Assembly (NCBI GenBank): GCA_947476525.1
Contig: CANJQY010000009.1
Location: 1 to 36,966 of the forward strand
Direction: 5' to 3'
Source of the DNA: Oligoflexales bacterium
Lineage (GTDB): Bacteria > Bdellovibrionota_B > Oligoflexia > Oligoflexales > RGVZ01
DNA: 36,966 nt
The position numbers and the translations under genes are program-made. The notes beneath the pieces were generated by a model. That model saw nothing but the letters and a program-made list of their open reading frames with translations. It searched no databases and had not been told where the DNA came from. Below are positions 29,778-36,966 of this stretch, piece after piece. The stretch's first letter is position 1. Each line of letters starts with the position of its first letter.

Positions 29778-30623
29778 CTAGTGAGCGGCCTCGGCTTTTG
29801 CTTTGTCCGACAAACCGTAATGTTCTCCTGATTGCATAATGGTTCTTGCCGTCAATTCAGCATCACAGGCAGTGCCGTAGCAGCCGTAAATTTTTTGCAC
29901 ACGCTTGACGTCCCCCACCGAGATCGAGCGGGTGGCGAGGCCCTCGCCGATGATCAAGCTTGGGTTCATAATGGAGCTGCTGTCGTAGGAATCTTTGATG
30001 TGTGACAAGCCCAAAAGGTGGCCTAGCTCATGGGTGGCCAGACTTTGCATGTCGACCACTTCCCGCTCATCGGTGGGAGAATTGCGGATGGCGTCAGTGA
30101 TTAGATACAGGTCTGAGTTGTAGCGAATATCGGCATTATCAATAAGTTGGTAGGCGTTATTGGGGTTGCTCCAAATTGTAGTCGCCAGAACCTGCTTACT
30201 CTTCCCTGTTTTGGACCAGTTGGTATCCATATATTGACCATTGATCTTGTCAGAAAGTGACGAGAACAGGTCAGGGAAACTGTCTCCAGTTATACTTCCA
30301 TGGACGCCTTTGTACTCAAACAAGGGTTTGCCGACAGCCGTTTCCCACGTTTTCATGGCCAATTGTAAGGCCTTTAATTGGACGTCTGACAGCGTGCGGT
30401 CTGACTTGTAAATAACAGGAAGGTTAACCCAGCCGGACGGGGCGTGAAGGCCAAATTCAGTAGAGGTTGGGTCTGCGCTGTTGGCTTCTGATTGAGTGGG
30501 TTCTTCGGGACCGTTGTCGTCTGCAAGGCTAGCCTTATAGAGCTGCGAGCCGCAGGCTATAAAGTTCGTGAAGGCACCGACTAGCACACCTGTAATCAAA
30601 GAATATTTGGCAATAAGATTCAT
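29778..30623 (-). CDS. Matrixin-like zinc metalloprotease, predicted lipoprotein
   Basis: The 281-residue precursor has a lipoprotein-type leader (VLVGAFTNFIAC, Cys24) and a matrixin/metzincin domain. The zinc site is HELGHLLGLSH (His198, Glu199, His202, His208), followed by SSIMNPS, which provides the Met-turn methionine. FGLHAPSGWVNLPVIYKSD, just after a Ser/Glu/Thr-rich linker, begins the domain. There is no PRCGxPD cysteine switch, so the usual matrixin propeptide latch is absent. Cysteines at CYGTACD near the end could form a disulfide. It should be displayed on the outer membrane or periplasmic face and digest proteins. AGGGGG lies before the ATG. It stands alone between alaS and valS. 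Confidence 0.88.
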   Translation of the reverse strand: MNLIAKYSLITGVLVGAFTNFIACGSQLYKASLADDNGPEEPTQSEANSADPTSTEFGLHAPSGWVNLPVIYKSDRTLSDVQLKALQLAMKTWETAVGKPLFEYKGVHGSITGDSFPDLFSSLSDKINGQYMDTNWSKTGKSKQVLATTIWSNPNNAYQLIDNADIRYNSDLYLITDAIRNSPTDEREVVDMQSLATHELGHLLGLSHIKDSYDSSSIMNPSLIIGEGLATRSISVGDVKRVQKIYGCYGTACDAELTARTIMQSGEHYGLSDKAKAEAAH

Positions 30624-30777
30624 GAGCGCCCCCTATTTGCGAGGCGTCTTCCCAAGTGAATAGGGGAGACCACCTTATAAAGAGAAGCATCGGCAATTTT
30701 TTGGAGGAACTACTGAAAACAAAATTTATGTATATATTACAGCGCGTTGCATCCTAACATTGCGAACCGCGAAAGCA

Positions 30778-30823
30778 AGCGGCCGACTTCGGCAGGTTCA
30801 AGTTGAGGACTTCACCGGCCGCT
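30778..30823. repeat. Inverted repeat downstream of alaS
   Basis: AGCGGCCG (30778-30785) and CGGCCGCT (30816-30823) are perfect complements separated by 30 bases. The rest of the 264-base gap between alaS and the matrixin gene (30624-30887) shows nothing coding. No U-tract follows on the minus strand. The same 7-base arms, GCGGCCG and CGGCCGC, recur in the hairpin at 36402-36425. Confidence 0.4.
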
Positions 30824-30887
30824 AGCGGTGCGCGGACAAGACTACAACATGATGGTAAGTTTAAAGGGACACCCATCGTCGCGCACA

Positions 30888-32663
30888 TTAACTCTCGCTA
30901 TGAACCACAGCCTTGATGCGCCGTATACCGCGACTGGAGGCCTCTTCCTTTTGGATTTTAAAGCTGCCGAGCTCTTTAGTGTTTTTGATGTGGGGCCCTC
31001 CACAAACTTCGGTCGAGAAGTCTCCCATGAAGTAGACGTTGACGCGGTCACCATATTTATTTTCAAACAGTCCAATGGCCCCTTTTGCTTTGGCCTCGTC
31101 GAGCGTCATTTCTTTTAGTTCGATGGTCATGCTTTTTTTAATTTGTTCGTTCACTAAATCTTCCACATTTTTAATTTGCTCGGGCGTCATTTTATCTGGG
31201 TGGCTAAAGTCAAAACGCAGCCTTTCAGGGGTAATGTTACTGCCTTTTTGCTCAACATGGGGGCCCAGTACTCGGCGAAGTGCCTCGTGGAGCAGGTGGG
31301 TAGCGGTGTGCAATTTTGTGCTCTCTTCAGAGGAATCGGCCAGTCCGCCTTTAAACAGTTTTTCGCCGGCCATCCTGCTTTTAGCTTGATGCTCCTCAAA
31401 GGCCTTGAGGTAGGTATCGACGTCGACTTTAAGGCCACGTTCAGCGGCGATCTCTTGGGTGACTTCGAGGGGGAAGCCGAAGGTTTCAAACATAAAAAAG
31501 GCCATGTTGCCGTCAATAATGTTGCCAGTTAATTTTGACAGCTCCTTCTCTAAGTGTTTGAGGCCTTGGCCAAGTGCTTTAGAGAATTTTTCTTCCTCCT
31601 CACGAATCGCCCCAACGATGCCGTTTCGTTTGGCGGAAACGTCTTGATAGTGCCCATCGTAAACGCCAATGAACGAGTCTACTAACCGGTCAATATACTG
31701 AGGTTCAAGGTGAGCTTTGTTCGCTAAGCGAAAGGCTCGGCGGAGCACTCGACGAACGATATAGCCCGAACCGACGTTGCTTGGAAGAACGCCGTCGGCA
31801 ATGGCAAACATTGCGGCTTGGATATGATCGACAATAATTCGATGTTCGGTCATTTTGAGGTCAGGACAATGGGCTTTTATAAACGTCATGGCGGGCTCAT
31901 AAATTGACGATTCATAAACGCTCGACGACCCGCTTAAGATCGAACAAACGCGCAGCAGTCCCATGCCGAAGTCGACGTTTGGTTTGGGCAATTTGACAAA
32001 ACCACCGTCTTTTTTCTTTTCATATTCCATAAATACGTTATTGCAGATTTCAACATAGCGTCCACATTTGCAGGCGGGCGAACAGGCTGGATCGTTTAGT
32101 TTACAGTAATCGCAGGTTATAAAAAATGATTCCGAGTCTGGACCGCAAGGCCCTGCGCCGCCGACAGGACCCCAAAAATTGTCTTCCCTCGGAAGCTTAA
32201 ATAAGCGCTCTTTCGGGATCCCTAACTTCAACCACGCGTTGTAGCTTGTTTCGTCAAACGGGATGTCACCGCTCGCCGAAGACTCTCCAGCAAACACTGT
32301 GCAGGCGAGCTGTTCAGGCTTAAACGGCAAAACTTTGGTGAGAAATTCATACGTCCAACCAATCGCCTCTTCCTTAAAGTAATCGCCGAGACTCCAATTG
32401 CCCAGCATTTCAAAAAATGTGCAATGCCAATCATCCCCAACCTCGTCGATGTCTTGGGTGCGAATGCATTTTTGGGAGTTCACCAAGCGTTTTCCTGCTG
32501 GGTGCGAGGCCCCCATTAGGTATGGCACTAGCGGGTGCATGCCTGCGGTGGTAAACAAAATGGTGGGATCATTTTCTGGTTGCAGTGAGCCCGAAGGGAT
32601 CTGTGCGTGGAGTTTGCTTTTATAAAATTCGATATACTTTTGCCGTAGAACGGTTGCTTTCAT
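30888..32663 (-). CDS. alaS: Alanyl-tRNA synthetase, short form without C-Ala domain
   Basis: The 591-residue class II synthetase has the AlaRS catalytic core (FFEMLGNWSLGDYF, DNFWGPVGGAGPCGPDSE, NVFMEYE, SGYIVRRVLRRAF), the tRNA-recognition helices and the editing domain. The editing zinc ligands are present: HTATH (His452, His456) and CGGPH (Cys554, His558). It ends at about residue 591 with SSRGIRRIKAV, where E. coli AlaRS (876 residues) continues through a linker and the C-Ala oligomerisation domain. I see no fragment of that domain in the 264 bases downstream, so this is a natural short form rather than a fresh frameshift. A four-cysteine insertion (CDYCKLNDPACSPACKCG) near residues 190-207 may bind zinc. 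It follows the FKBP gene by 57 bases. Confidence 0.93.
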   Translation of the reverse strand: MKATVLRQKYIEFYKSKLHAQIPSGSLQPENDPTILFTTAGMHPLVPYLMGASHPAGKRLVNSQKCIRTQDIDEVGDDWHCTFFEMLGNWSLGDYFKEEAIGWTYEFLTKVLPFKPEQLACTVFAGESSASGDIPFDETSYNAWLKLGIPKERLFKLPREDNFWGPVGGAGPCGPDSESFFITCDYCKLNDPACSPACKCGRYVEICNNVFMEYEKKKDGGFVKLPKPNVDFGMGLLRVCSILSGSSSVYESSIYEPAMTFIKAHCPDLKMTEHRIIVDHIQAAMFAIADGVLPSNVGSGYIVRRVLRRAFRLANKAHLEPQYIDRLVDSFIGVYDGHYQDVSAKRNGIVGAIREEEEKFSKALGQGLKHLEKELSKLTGNIIDGNMAFFMFETFGFPLEVTQEIAAERGLKVDVDTYLKAFEEHQAKSRMAGEKLFKGGLADSSEESTKLHTATHLLHEALRRVLGPHVEQKGSNITPERLRFDFSHPDKMTPEQIKNVEDLVNEQIKKSMTIELKEMTLDEAKAKGAIGLFENKYGDRVNVYFMGDFSTEVCGGPHIKNTKELGSFKIQKEEASSRGIRRIKAVVHSES

Positions 32664-32720
32664 AACGTTGTTTCTTTCATGCGCTACTTTTCTTCAAGGC
32701 TAATTTATTTAACGATTAAT

Positions 32721-33206
32721 TCACTCTACGTTGAGCAACTCGACCTCAAAAATGAGTGTGGCATTCGGAGGAATGATGTTTGCTACGCCTTTTTCTCCGT
32801 AGGCCTGGTTTCCAGGGATGGTGAGCTTACGGCGTTCGCCAATCGTCATGCCGACCACACCTTTGTCCCAACCGGGGATGACTTGGCCCGCACCTAAAAG
32901 AAACGTAAATGGAATTTTCCGGGTCTCGCTCGAGTCAAATACTTTACCATCGGCGAGGGCGCCAGTGTAGTGAACAGTCACTTTTTTGCCGGCAGCGGCT
33001 GTTAGGCCACCTGCTGCACCGGGCTTTAGCGTGTCTATTTTTAGTTCAGTAGCCCCCGCGGCCGCAGCTGTTGTGGCGCCGGGTTGGGTGGTGGCACCCT
33101 CAGGAGTAGGTGTATCTGTGCTTGAGCACTTATTACAGCTAACGAAGCTTGCAAGGGCAAACATCAGGGCGGAAATCAAAGAAGTTTTTGCAATCGTTTT
33201 ATTCAT
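32721..33206 (-). CDS. FKBP-type peptidyl-prolyl isomerase, predicted lipoprotein
   Basis: The 161-residue precursor has a lipoprotein leader ending ALASFVSC (Cys24), a Thr/Pro/Ala/Gly-rich linker, and an FKBP domain from about residue 60. Active-site features are visible: VTVHYTGALADGKVFDSS, LGAGQVIPGWDKGVVGM, GERRKLTIPGNQAYG and IIPPNATLIFEVELL. It catalyses cis-trans isomerisation of prolyl bonds in exported proteins from a membrane anchor. The ATG at 33206 has GGAG nine bases upstream; a TTG five codons earlier is not supported. It lies between gshB and alaS on the same strand. Confidence 0.93.
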   Translation of the reverse strand: MNKTIAKTSLISALMFALASFVSCNKCSSTDTPTPEGATTQPGATTAAAAGATELKIDTLKPGAAGGLTAAAGKKVTVHYTGALADGKVFDSSETRKIPFTFLLGAGQVIPGWDKGVVGMTIGERRKLTIPGNQAYGEKGVANIIPPNATLIFEVELLNVE

Positions 33207-33264
33207 AAATAGGCTCTCCAAACGTGAATGAAAATAAAGTCCCTTTTTAAAAAATAGCTAAAAT

Positions 33265-33294
33265 ATATTATTAGGTTAAGCACATAAAAGTCCA
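33265..33294 (-). promoter_or_regulatory. Candidate promoter for the FKBP gene
   Basis: On the minus strand TGGACT (33289-33294) is followed after 18 bases by TAATAT (33265-33270), each matching four of six consensus bases. The surrounding 117-base gap is strongly AT-rich. Confidence 0.28.
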
Positions 33295-33323
33295 GTGTTT
33301 TTAATAGCACAAGTGGCATTTAC

Positions 33324-34274
33324 TCAGTGGGTGAGAAGGCTGGCGATTGTTTTGGCAATCTGTTCAAAGCCTTTTAGGCTAGCCCTTTCAGGCAAGAGTA
33401 GGGCCGGGCAGGTGATGTTGACTTCACTTAGCCAGCCGCCGATCATATCGATGCCGGCGAACACGACGCCTCGTTTCATGAGTGTTTCAGCCACGCCGAT
33501 GGCAACATCAAGGTCTCTTTTGGTTGGTTGGTAGTTCTCCAAAGTTGAGCCAGCCCTCGTGTTCGCTAGAAATTCGCCTTTGGCGGGAACCTTGAGGCAC
33601 CACGCTACGGGCTTACCGGCAACCGTAAACGCCCTGACCTCGCCTTGATGAATGGCGGGATCAAACGCTTGTACCATCCGAGATTCCTTGCCGTTTAAGG
33701 TGGCTAAATGCAGCTTTTCCAGGAGCCCGCGATCACCGTCGACGTGCTCCACGCCGCGCCCACCGTAGAGTCCTAGAGGCTTAATAACAATATTCGACGC
33801 ACACCTTTCTGTAGCAAATGAAAATAGTTCGCCCGCATCACTGGATACGATCGCCGCTTTTGTAAATAGCGGAAAGTCTAAGATAGACAGTTTTTCATTT
33901 ATTTCGAGTAATGCCTTCGGCAAATTGAATACCGGGACGTGGCTCGTCACAGAATCTAAAATCCACAGTGTGCCGATATAATCGAGGTCATAGGGGGGCT
34001 CCCTGCGCATGTGAATGGCTGAAAAATCATCAAGAGATAGCCTCACTGGCAGGGAAAGGGTTAGGTCATTCGGTTTATCGCCAAAATTCATCTTTTGTGC
34101 AAAAGCAAACGCCCCTGAGGGGTGCAGAGACCTCGAGATATCCTTCCCGGTGCAAAAATAAACGTCATGACTGAGGTTTGAGAGTGCAAACGCAATTTTA
34201 ATGGAAGTATCCCAAGCAAGGTTTAGGCGTTCTAGGGGGTCTATGACCAATAAGTGAGTTTTTTTGTCTGCCAT
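33324..34274 (-). CDS. gshB: Glutathione synthetase
   Basis: The 316-residue ATP-grasp ligase joins gamma-glutamylcysteine and glycine to make glutathione. Family markers are IHMRREPPYDLDYIGTLWIL, NEKLSILDFP, the ATP-binding IVIKPLGLYGGRGV, and the C-terminal GVVFAGIDMIGGWLSEVNITC (quoted here as family segments; the closing Glu-Val-Asn-Ile-Thr matches GshB EVNVT). The ATG at 34274 has AGGGG five bases upstream and is preferred to the ATG at 34289. No gshA is in the window. It is divergent from pgk over 96 bases, in which a perfect 8-base palindrome TAACGTTA (34306-34313) lies. Confidence 0.9.
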   Translation of the reverse strand: MADKKTHLLVIDPLERLNLAWDTSIKIAFALSNLSHDVYFCTGKDISRSLHPSGAFAFAQKMNFGDKPNDLTLSLPVRLSLDDFSAIHMRREPPYDLDYIGTLWILDSVTSHVPVFNLPKALLEINEKLSILDFPLFTKAAIVSSDAGELFSFATERCASNIVIKPLGLYGGRGVEHVDGDRGLLEKLHLATLNGKESRMVQAFDPAIHQGEVRAFTVAGKPVAWCLKVPAKGEFLANTRAGSTLENYQPTKRDLDVAIGVAETLMKRGVVFAGIDMIGGWLSEVNITCPALLLPERASLKGFEQIAKTIASLLTH

Positions 34275-34370
34275 GTTGACCCCTATCATCGTGTAAGGTA
34301 TCCGATAACGTTACGAATAATATTGCTCTTAGCATTTTATCACCCAATTGAGCAAACGGAGAAATTTTTG

Positions 34371-35555
34371 ATGCAGCTACGCAAAATAGAAGATTTAGAG
34401 TTAACCGGTAAAAGAGTTTTTTTACGCCTTGATTTAAATGTGCCAATAAAAAATGGCGTCATCCAAGACGACACTAGAATCACACAGGCATTGCCAACGA
34501 TAAAATACATATTGGAAAGAACTAAAAAATTAACTATAGCCAGCCACCTCGGCAGGCCCCAGGTTGGCGGCAGCCCTGCCGATAGTTTGGAGCCAGTCGG
34601 AACAAGGCTTGCGGAATTGCTTGAACGCGAAATTGTTTTGTTTCCAGACTATACCGAGTCCTCTTCCATTCAGTTGCTTAATTCATTGGGAAAAAATCAA
34701 GTCTTGCTTCTTGAAAATCTGCGCTTCCATGCAGGCGAAGAAGCTAACGACATTGACTTTGCTCACCACCTGATCGACGGATATGACTTCTATGTAAATG
34801 ATGCGTTTGGCACGTGTCACCGAGCCCATGCCAGCGTTAGTGCCGCGGCGGAGATACTCTCGGTAGAGAAAAGAGCGGCAGGTTATTTGATACAAAAGGA
34901 AATAGCTGCACTCAGCAGCATCATCACCAAGCCTCAAGGCCCGTTCACAGTGATCATGGGCGGCAGTAAGGTGAGTGACAAGATCTTGGTGATATTAAAT
35001 TTACTGAACAGCTGTAATAACATGCTTATCGGCGGAGCGATGGCATACACCTTCCTCAAGTACAAGGGTGTTAACGTTGGCATGTCACGGGTCGAAGCCG
35101 ATAAAATGGCTTTAGTGGAAACGATCATGCGCAACGCGGAGGCTCGTAAAGTACAGATATTTTTGCCAACAGATCACATCTGTGCCAAGGAATTTTCTGA
35201 GACTGCCGACGCAGTCCCTGTATCCGGGGCTATTGCCGACGGGCTGATGGGCCTTGATATTGGTCCATTGACCCAAGCCACATTCTCTAAAGTTGTGCGA
35301 GATTCCAAAACCGTCTTGTGGAATGGTCCTATGGGTGTGTTCGAGTGGGATAAATTTTCCAAGGGTACCATGGCAATGGCCGCTGCGATGGCGGAAGTGC
35401 ATGGAAAAACAGTCGTGGGCGGAGGTGACTCAGTCTCGGCGATGCATAAGTCAGGATTTTCGGAAAAGATCACGCATATTTCTACTGGTGGAGGAGCTAG
35501 TCTTGAATTTCTCGAGGGGAAAGTGCTGCCCGGTCTGAAAGTTTTAACGAAATAG
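34371..35555 (+). CDS. pgk: Phosphoglycerate kinase
   Basis: The 394-residue two-domain kinase transfers phosphate between 1,3-bisphosphoglycerate and ADP in glycolysis. Motifs in order are KRVFLRLDLNVPI, ASHLGRPQ, LLENLRFHAGEE, YVNDAFGTCHRAHAS, MGGSKVSDK, WNGPMGVFEWDKFSKGT, VGGGDSVSAMHKSG and ISTGGGASLEFLEGKVLPG. Length is standard. The frame is open upstream to 34254, but GGAG nine bases before the ATG at 34371 and the family N-terminus set the start. tpiA follows after 56 bases, forming a two-gene glycolytic operon; gapdh is not adjacent in the window. Confidence 0.97.
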   Translation: MQLRKIEDLELTGKRVFLRLDLNVPIKNGVIQDDTRITQALPTIKYILERTKKLTIASHLGRPQVGGSPADSLEPVGTRLAELLEREIVLFPDYTESSSIQLLNSLGKNQVLLLENLRFHAGEEANDIDFAHHLIDGYDFYVNDAFGTCHRAHASVSAAAEILSVEKRAAGYLIQKEIAALSSIITKPQGPFTVIMGGSKVSDKILVILNLLNSCNNMLIGGAMAYTFLKYKGVNVGMSRVEADKMALVETIMRNAEARKVQIFLPTDHICAKEFSETADAVPVSGAIADGLMGLDIGPLTQATFSKVVRDSKTVLWNGPMGVFEWDKFSKGTMAMAAAMAEVHGKTVVGGGDSVSAMHKSGFSEKITHISTGGGASLEFLEGKVLPGLKVLTK

Positions 35556-35611
35556 CTGGGCTTGAAAGCTGACTGAGCCCGTAAACTATCTTTCACAAAA
35601 GGGAGTTCACA

Positions 35612-36394
35612 ATGACCCGAAAAAAATTTCTTGCGGGCAATTGGAAGATGCAAAAAACTCGCGCCGAGGCGTCAGAATTTTTTCAATTGTTCACAAAGAT
35701 CCTTGGCGACCTGAAAAATGTAACAAGGGTCGTCGACGTTGCCTTCGGTGTTCCGGCAACATTATTTGACGCGTGCTCCACAAATACAGCGGGATCAGGC
35801 GTCAAAATTTTGGCGCAAAATGTTCACTTCGAAAAACAGGGAGCTTTCACTGGAGAGTTATCTACGGGCATGCTCGCCGACGCCGGCCTTGCGGGTTCTA
35901 TCATTGGTCACAGTGAGCGTCGCCAATATTTTGCAGAAAACGACGAAGCGGTCGGTAAAAAATGGAACGCCCTAGCCCTCCGGGGACTTCTGCCAGTGGT
36001 ATGCGTCGGAGAAACCAAAGCGGAACGTGAGCAGGGTAAAACAAACGACGTTGTTACAAAGCAGTTTGAGGCATCCTTCGCCCACGTGTCAGTCGAGGCG
36101 AGGGCCAACGAGTTTATCGTCGCCTACGAGCCCGTATGGGCCATCGGAACGGGCCTTACCGCCACGCCAGAGCAGGCAGAAGACGTCCATAAAATGATTC
36201 GAGGTCTGATCGATAAACATTTCGGCAAAGAGCGAGCCGAGTCGACGAGAGTTCTTTACGGCGGGAGTATGAATGCTTTAAACTGCGCAGAACTTCTGCA
36301 AAAACCAAACATCGACGGAGGTCTGATCGGCGGAGCTTCTCTCAAGCCAGAGGACTTCTCGAAAATGGTGCAAGCGGCCCTTGTGGCTAAATAA
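35612..36394 (+). CDS. tpiA: Triosephosphate isomerase
   Basis: The 260-residue TIM barrel interconverts dihydroxyacetone phosphate and glyceraldehyde-3-phosphate. Catalytic residues are all present: Asn and Lys in AGNWKMQKT (near residues 10-12), His in IIGHSERRQYFAE, Glu in VAYEPVWAIGTG, and the phosphate-binding YGGSMN and GLIGGASL loops. AGGGAG lies before the ATG at 35612. It follows pgk by 56 bases. With glpD at 11107, which also yields dihydroxyacetone phosphate, it links glycerol use to glycolysis. Confidence 0.97.
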   Translation: MTRKKFLAGNWKMQKTRAEASEFFQLFTKILGDLKNVTRVVDVAFGVPATLFDACSTNTAGSGVKILAQNVHFEKQGAFTGELSTGMLADAGLAGSIIGHSERRQYFAENDEAVGKKWNALALRGLLPVVCVGETKAEREQGKTNDVVTKQFEASFAHVSVEARANEFIVAYEPVWAIGTGLTATPEQAEDVHKMIRGLIDKHFGKERAESTRVLYGGSMNALNCAELLQKPNIDGGLIGGASLKPEDFSKMVQAALVAK

Positions 36395-36401
36395 ATAAAA
36401 A

Positions 36402-36425
36402 GCGGCCGCACTTTCGTACGGCCGC
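36402..36425 (-). terminator. Terminator hairpin facing minus-strand transcription
   Basis: GCGGCCG (36402-36408) pairs with CGGCCGC (36419-36425); an inner AC/GT pairing closes the tetraloop TTTC after one mismatch. On the minus strand the stem is followed by TTTTTATTTATTT, a classical intrinsic terminator. On the plus strand there is no U-tract, so it would serve tpiA less well. Confidence 0.55.
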
Positions 36426-36884
36426 CATATGATCATTGGTTACATGCACTTGTCGCTTGTGGCATTTTGCCGTAGCAAACGACCGGCAACTCTTCTTCGG
36501 TGGACCGGGCCTAAGCCGCGATTCGCAAGGTTAGTAGATGGCGAAGAAGCGCCTTCAACAAATAGGACCTGCGGTCTCCGGGTGAGCTTTTAGATCTACG
36601 AAAACGGTTGTTGTAGCTTTCGCCACAGAATGCTTTGGCAGTAAATTGCAGAGCATAAAAGACCGATCCTCCTTTACTTGTGTGAGTTGACCCCGACCAC
36701 CAGAGCCAAACCCCCAAGCATTGAACTCCTCGGCAGAAAAAAGCAAAAAATTAGTTAATTTTGTAAGGCCATGTTTTGAAAATGATTTTTGATGGTCTTT
36801 AACACTCAAGCCCGAAGTGCGTCAGGATAGCAAATGGGCAATCGTCGAATACCAGCAATGTCTAGTTACGCATCTGTGCTAAAG

Positions 36885-36915
36885 TAAGTCTATTAAAGGT
36901 CCGATAAAAGACTTA
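36885..36915. promoter_or_regulatory. Inverted repeat over the right-edge promoter
   Basis: TAAGTCT at 36885-36891 and AGACTTA at 36909-36915 are perfect complements with a 17-base spacer. The right arm overlaps the first bases of the TATAAT box and the left arm lies in the -35 region, the layout of an operator. Confidence 0.35.
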
Positions 36916-36919
36916 TAAT
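36914..36919 (+). promoter_or_regulatory. -10 box of the gene starting at the right edge
   Basis: A perfect TATAAT lies 19 bases before the GTG at 36938. The -35 position has only TATTAA or ATTAAA, far from consensus, so an activator may be needed. Confidence 0.42.
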
Positions 36920-36937
36920 AGCTTAATGGGGGTCTTT

Positions 36938-36966
36938 GTGAAGATTTTAAAAATATCCCAAGATGT
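36938..36966 (+). CDS. Start of a gene cut by the right edge
   Basis: GTG at 36938 is preceded by TGGGGGTC at a good ribosome-site distance and opens a frame reading MKILKISQDV up to the window end. An in-frame ATG at 36926 is too near the -10 box. Only ten codons are visible, so no function can be given. Confidence 0.4.

Larger units (their letters stand above)
36395..36937. other. 543-base region with no convincing gene
   Basis: After tpiA this stretch holds the terminator-like hairpin above and an AT-rich palindrome (AAAATTA-GT-TAATTTT, 36747-36762). The minus strand has an open frame at 36555-36809 (84 codons from a TTG without a ribosome site). Inside it, an ATG follows AAGGAGG by 11 bases and would give a 33-residue peptide. 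I do not call either as a gene. The minus-facing terminator suggests some transcript may come from this region. Confidence 0.5.

Noticed and set aside
30770-30840. Possible tRNA or small RNA around GGTTCAAGT
   Set aside because: The flanking bases pair as a plain inverted repeat, with no cloverleaf on either strand.
34254-34370. Longer pgk frame starting upstream
   Set aside because: It would overlap the divergent gshB start; the family N-terminus and GGAG both point to the ATG at 34371.
1-36966. Phage, transposon, CRISPR or toxin-antitoxin system
   Set aside because: No integrase, transposase, terminal repeats, spaced repeat array or paired small genes with such motifs were seen.

Overview
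The window is chromosomal DNA of a Gram-negative, diderm bacterium. Periplasmic azurin and rhodanese, several predicted lipoproteins, an ExbB/ExbD-type motor with an AgmX/PglI-type tail protein, a PilZ protein, an FHA/HD-GYP signalling protein, a matrixin-like lipoprotein and RNase J together suggest the Bdellovibrionota/Myxococcota ('deltaproteobacterial') side of the tree. This placement is an inference from gene content; no rRNA is present. Coding density is high, many genes abut or overlap by 1-4 bases, and no transposase, integrase, phage gene, CRISPR array or convincing tRNA was seen. It reads as a core-genome segment with a few lineage-specific secreted proteins.

Layout. (1) 1-2206: periplasmic azurin then rhodanese on the minus strand, and divergently a 10-cysteine secreted protein preceded by a spaced AATTAA-type repeat array and followed by a strong terminator hairpin. 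(2) 2369-8784, minus: a tightly coupled run ileS (type-2-like IleRS) > COG4324-type lipoprotein aminopeptidase > mgtE > lipoate-ligase-like protein, joined by 1-4 base overlaps or a 7-base gap. (3) 9084-12423: an unknown secreted protein (+), convergent with glpD > EEP phosphoesterase (-). (4) 12642-16520, plus: PilZ > fadI > fadJ, a beta-oxidation operon headed by a possible c-di-GMP receptor. It is divergent from glpD across a compact promoter region with a palindrome. (5) 16517-17617, minus: a secreted hypothetical plus a PAP2 phosphatase. (6) 17905-19443: FHA-GAF-HD-GYP. (7) 19677-23177: ExbB-like, two ExbD-like and an AgmX/PglI-tail protein, a complete candidate proton-driven envelope motor with its own promoter. 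(8) 23255-26920: RNase J, a futalosine-hydrolase-like nucleosidase, a Nudix hydrolase and a PP2C phosphatase. (9) 26989-34274, minus: valS, a matrixin lipoprotein, a short alaS, an FKBP lipoprotein and gshB. (10) 34371-36394, plus: pgk and tpiA, followed by a minus-facing terminator and a mostly empty region in which a new gene begins at the right edge.

Most interesting points: the four-gene motor cluster with two unlike ExbD subunits and an inverted repeat straddling its -10 box; an AlaRS that ends after the editing domain; a GlpD that ends before its usual C-terminal domain; the FHA-GAF-HD-GYP fusion; the PilZ gene heading a fadIJ operon; and several candidate operator palindromes. Start codons were chosen from visible Shine-Dalgarno sequences and gene coupling. 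All family assignments come from motif recognition by eye, not from database searches.
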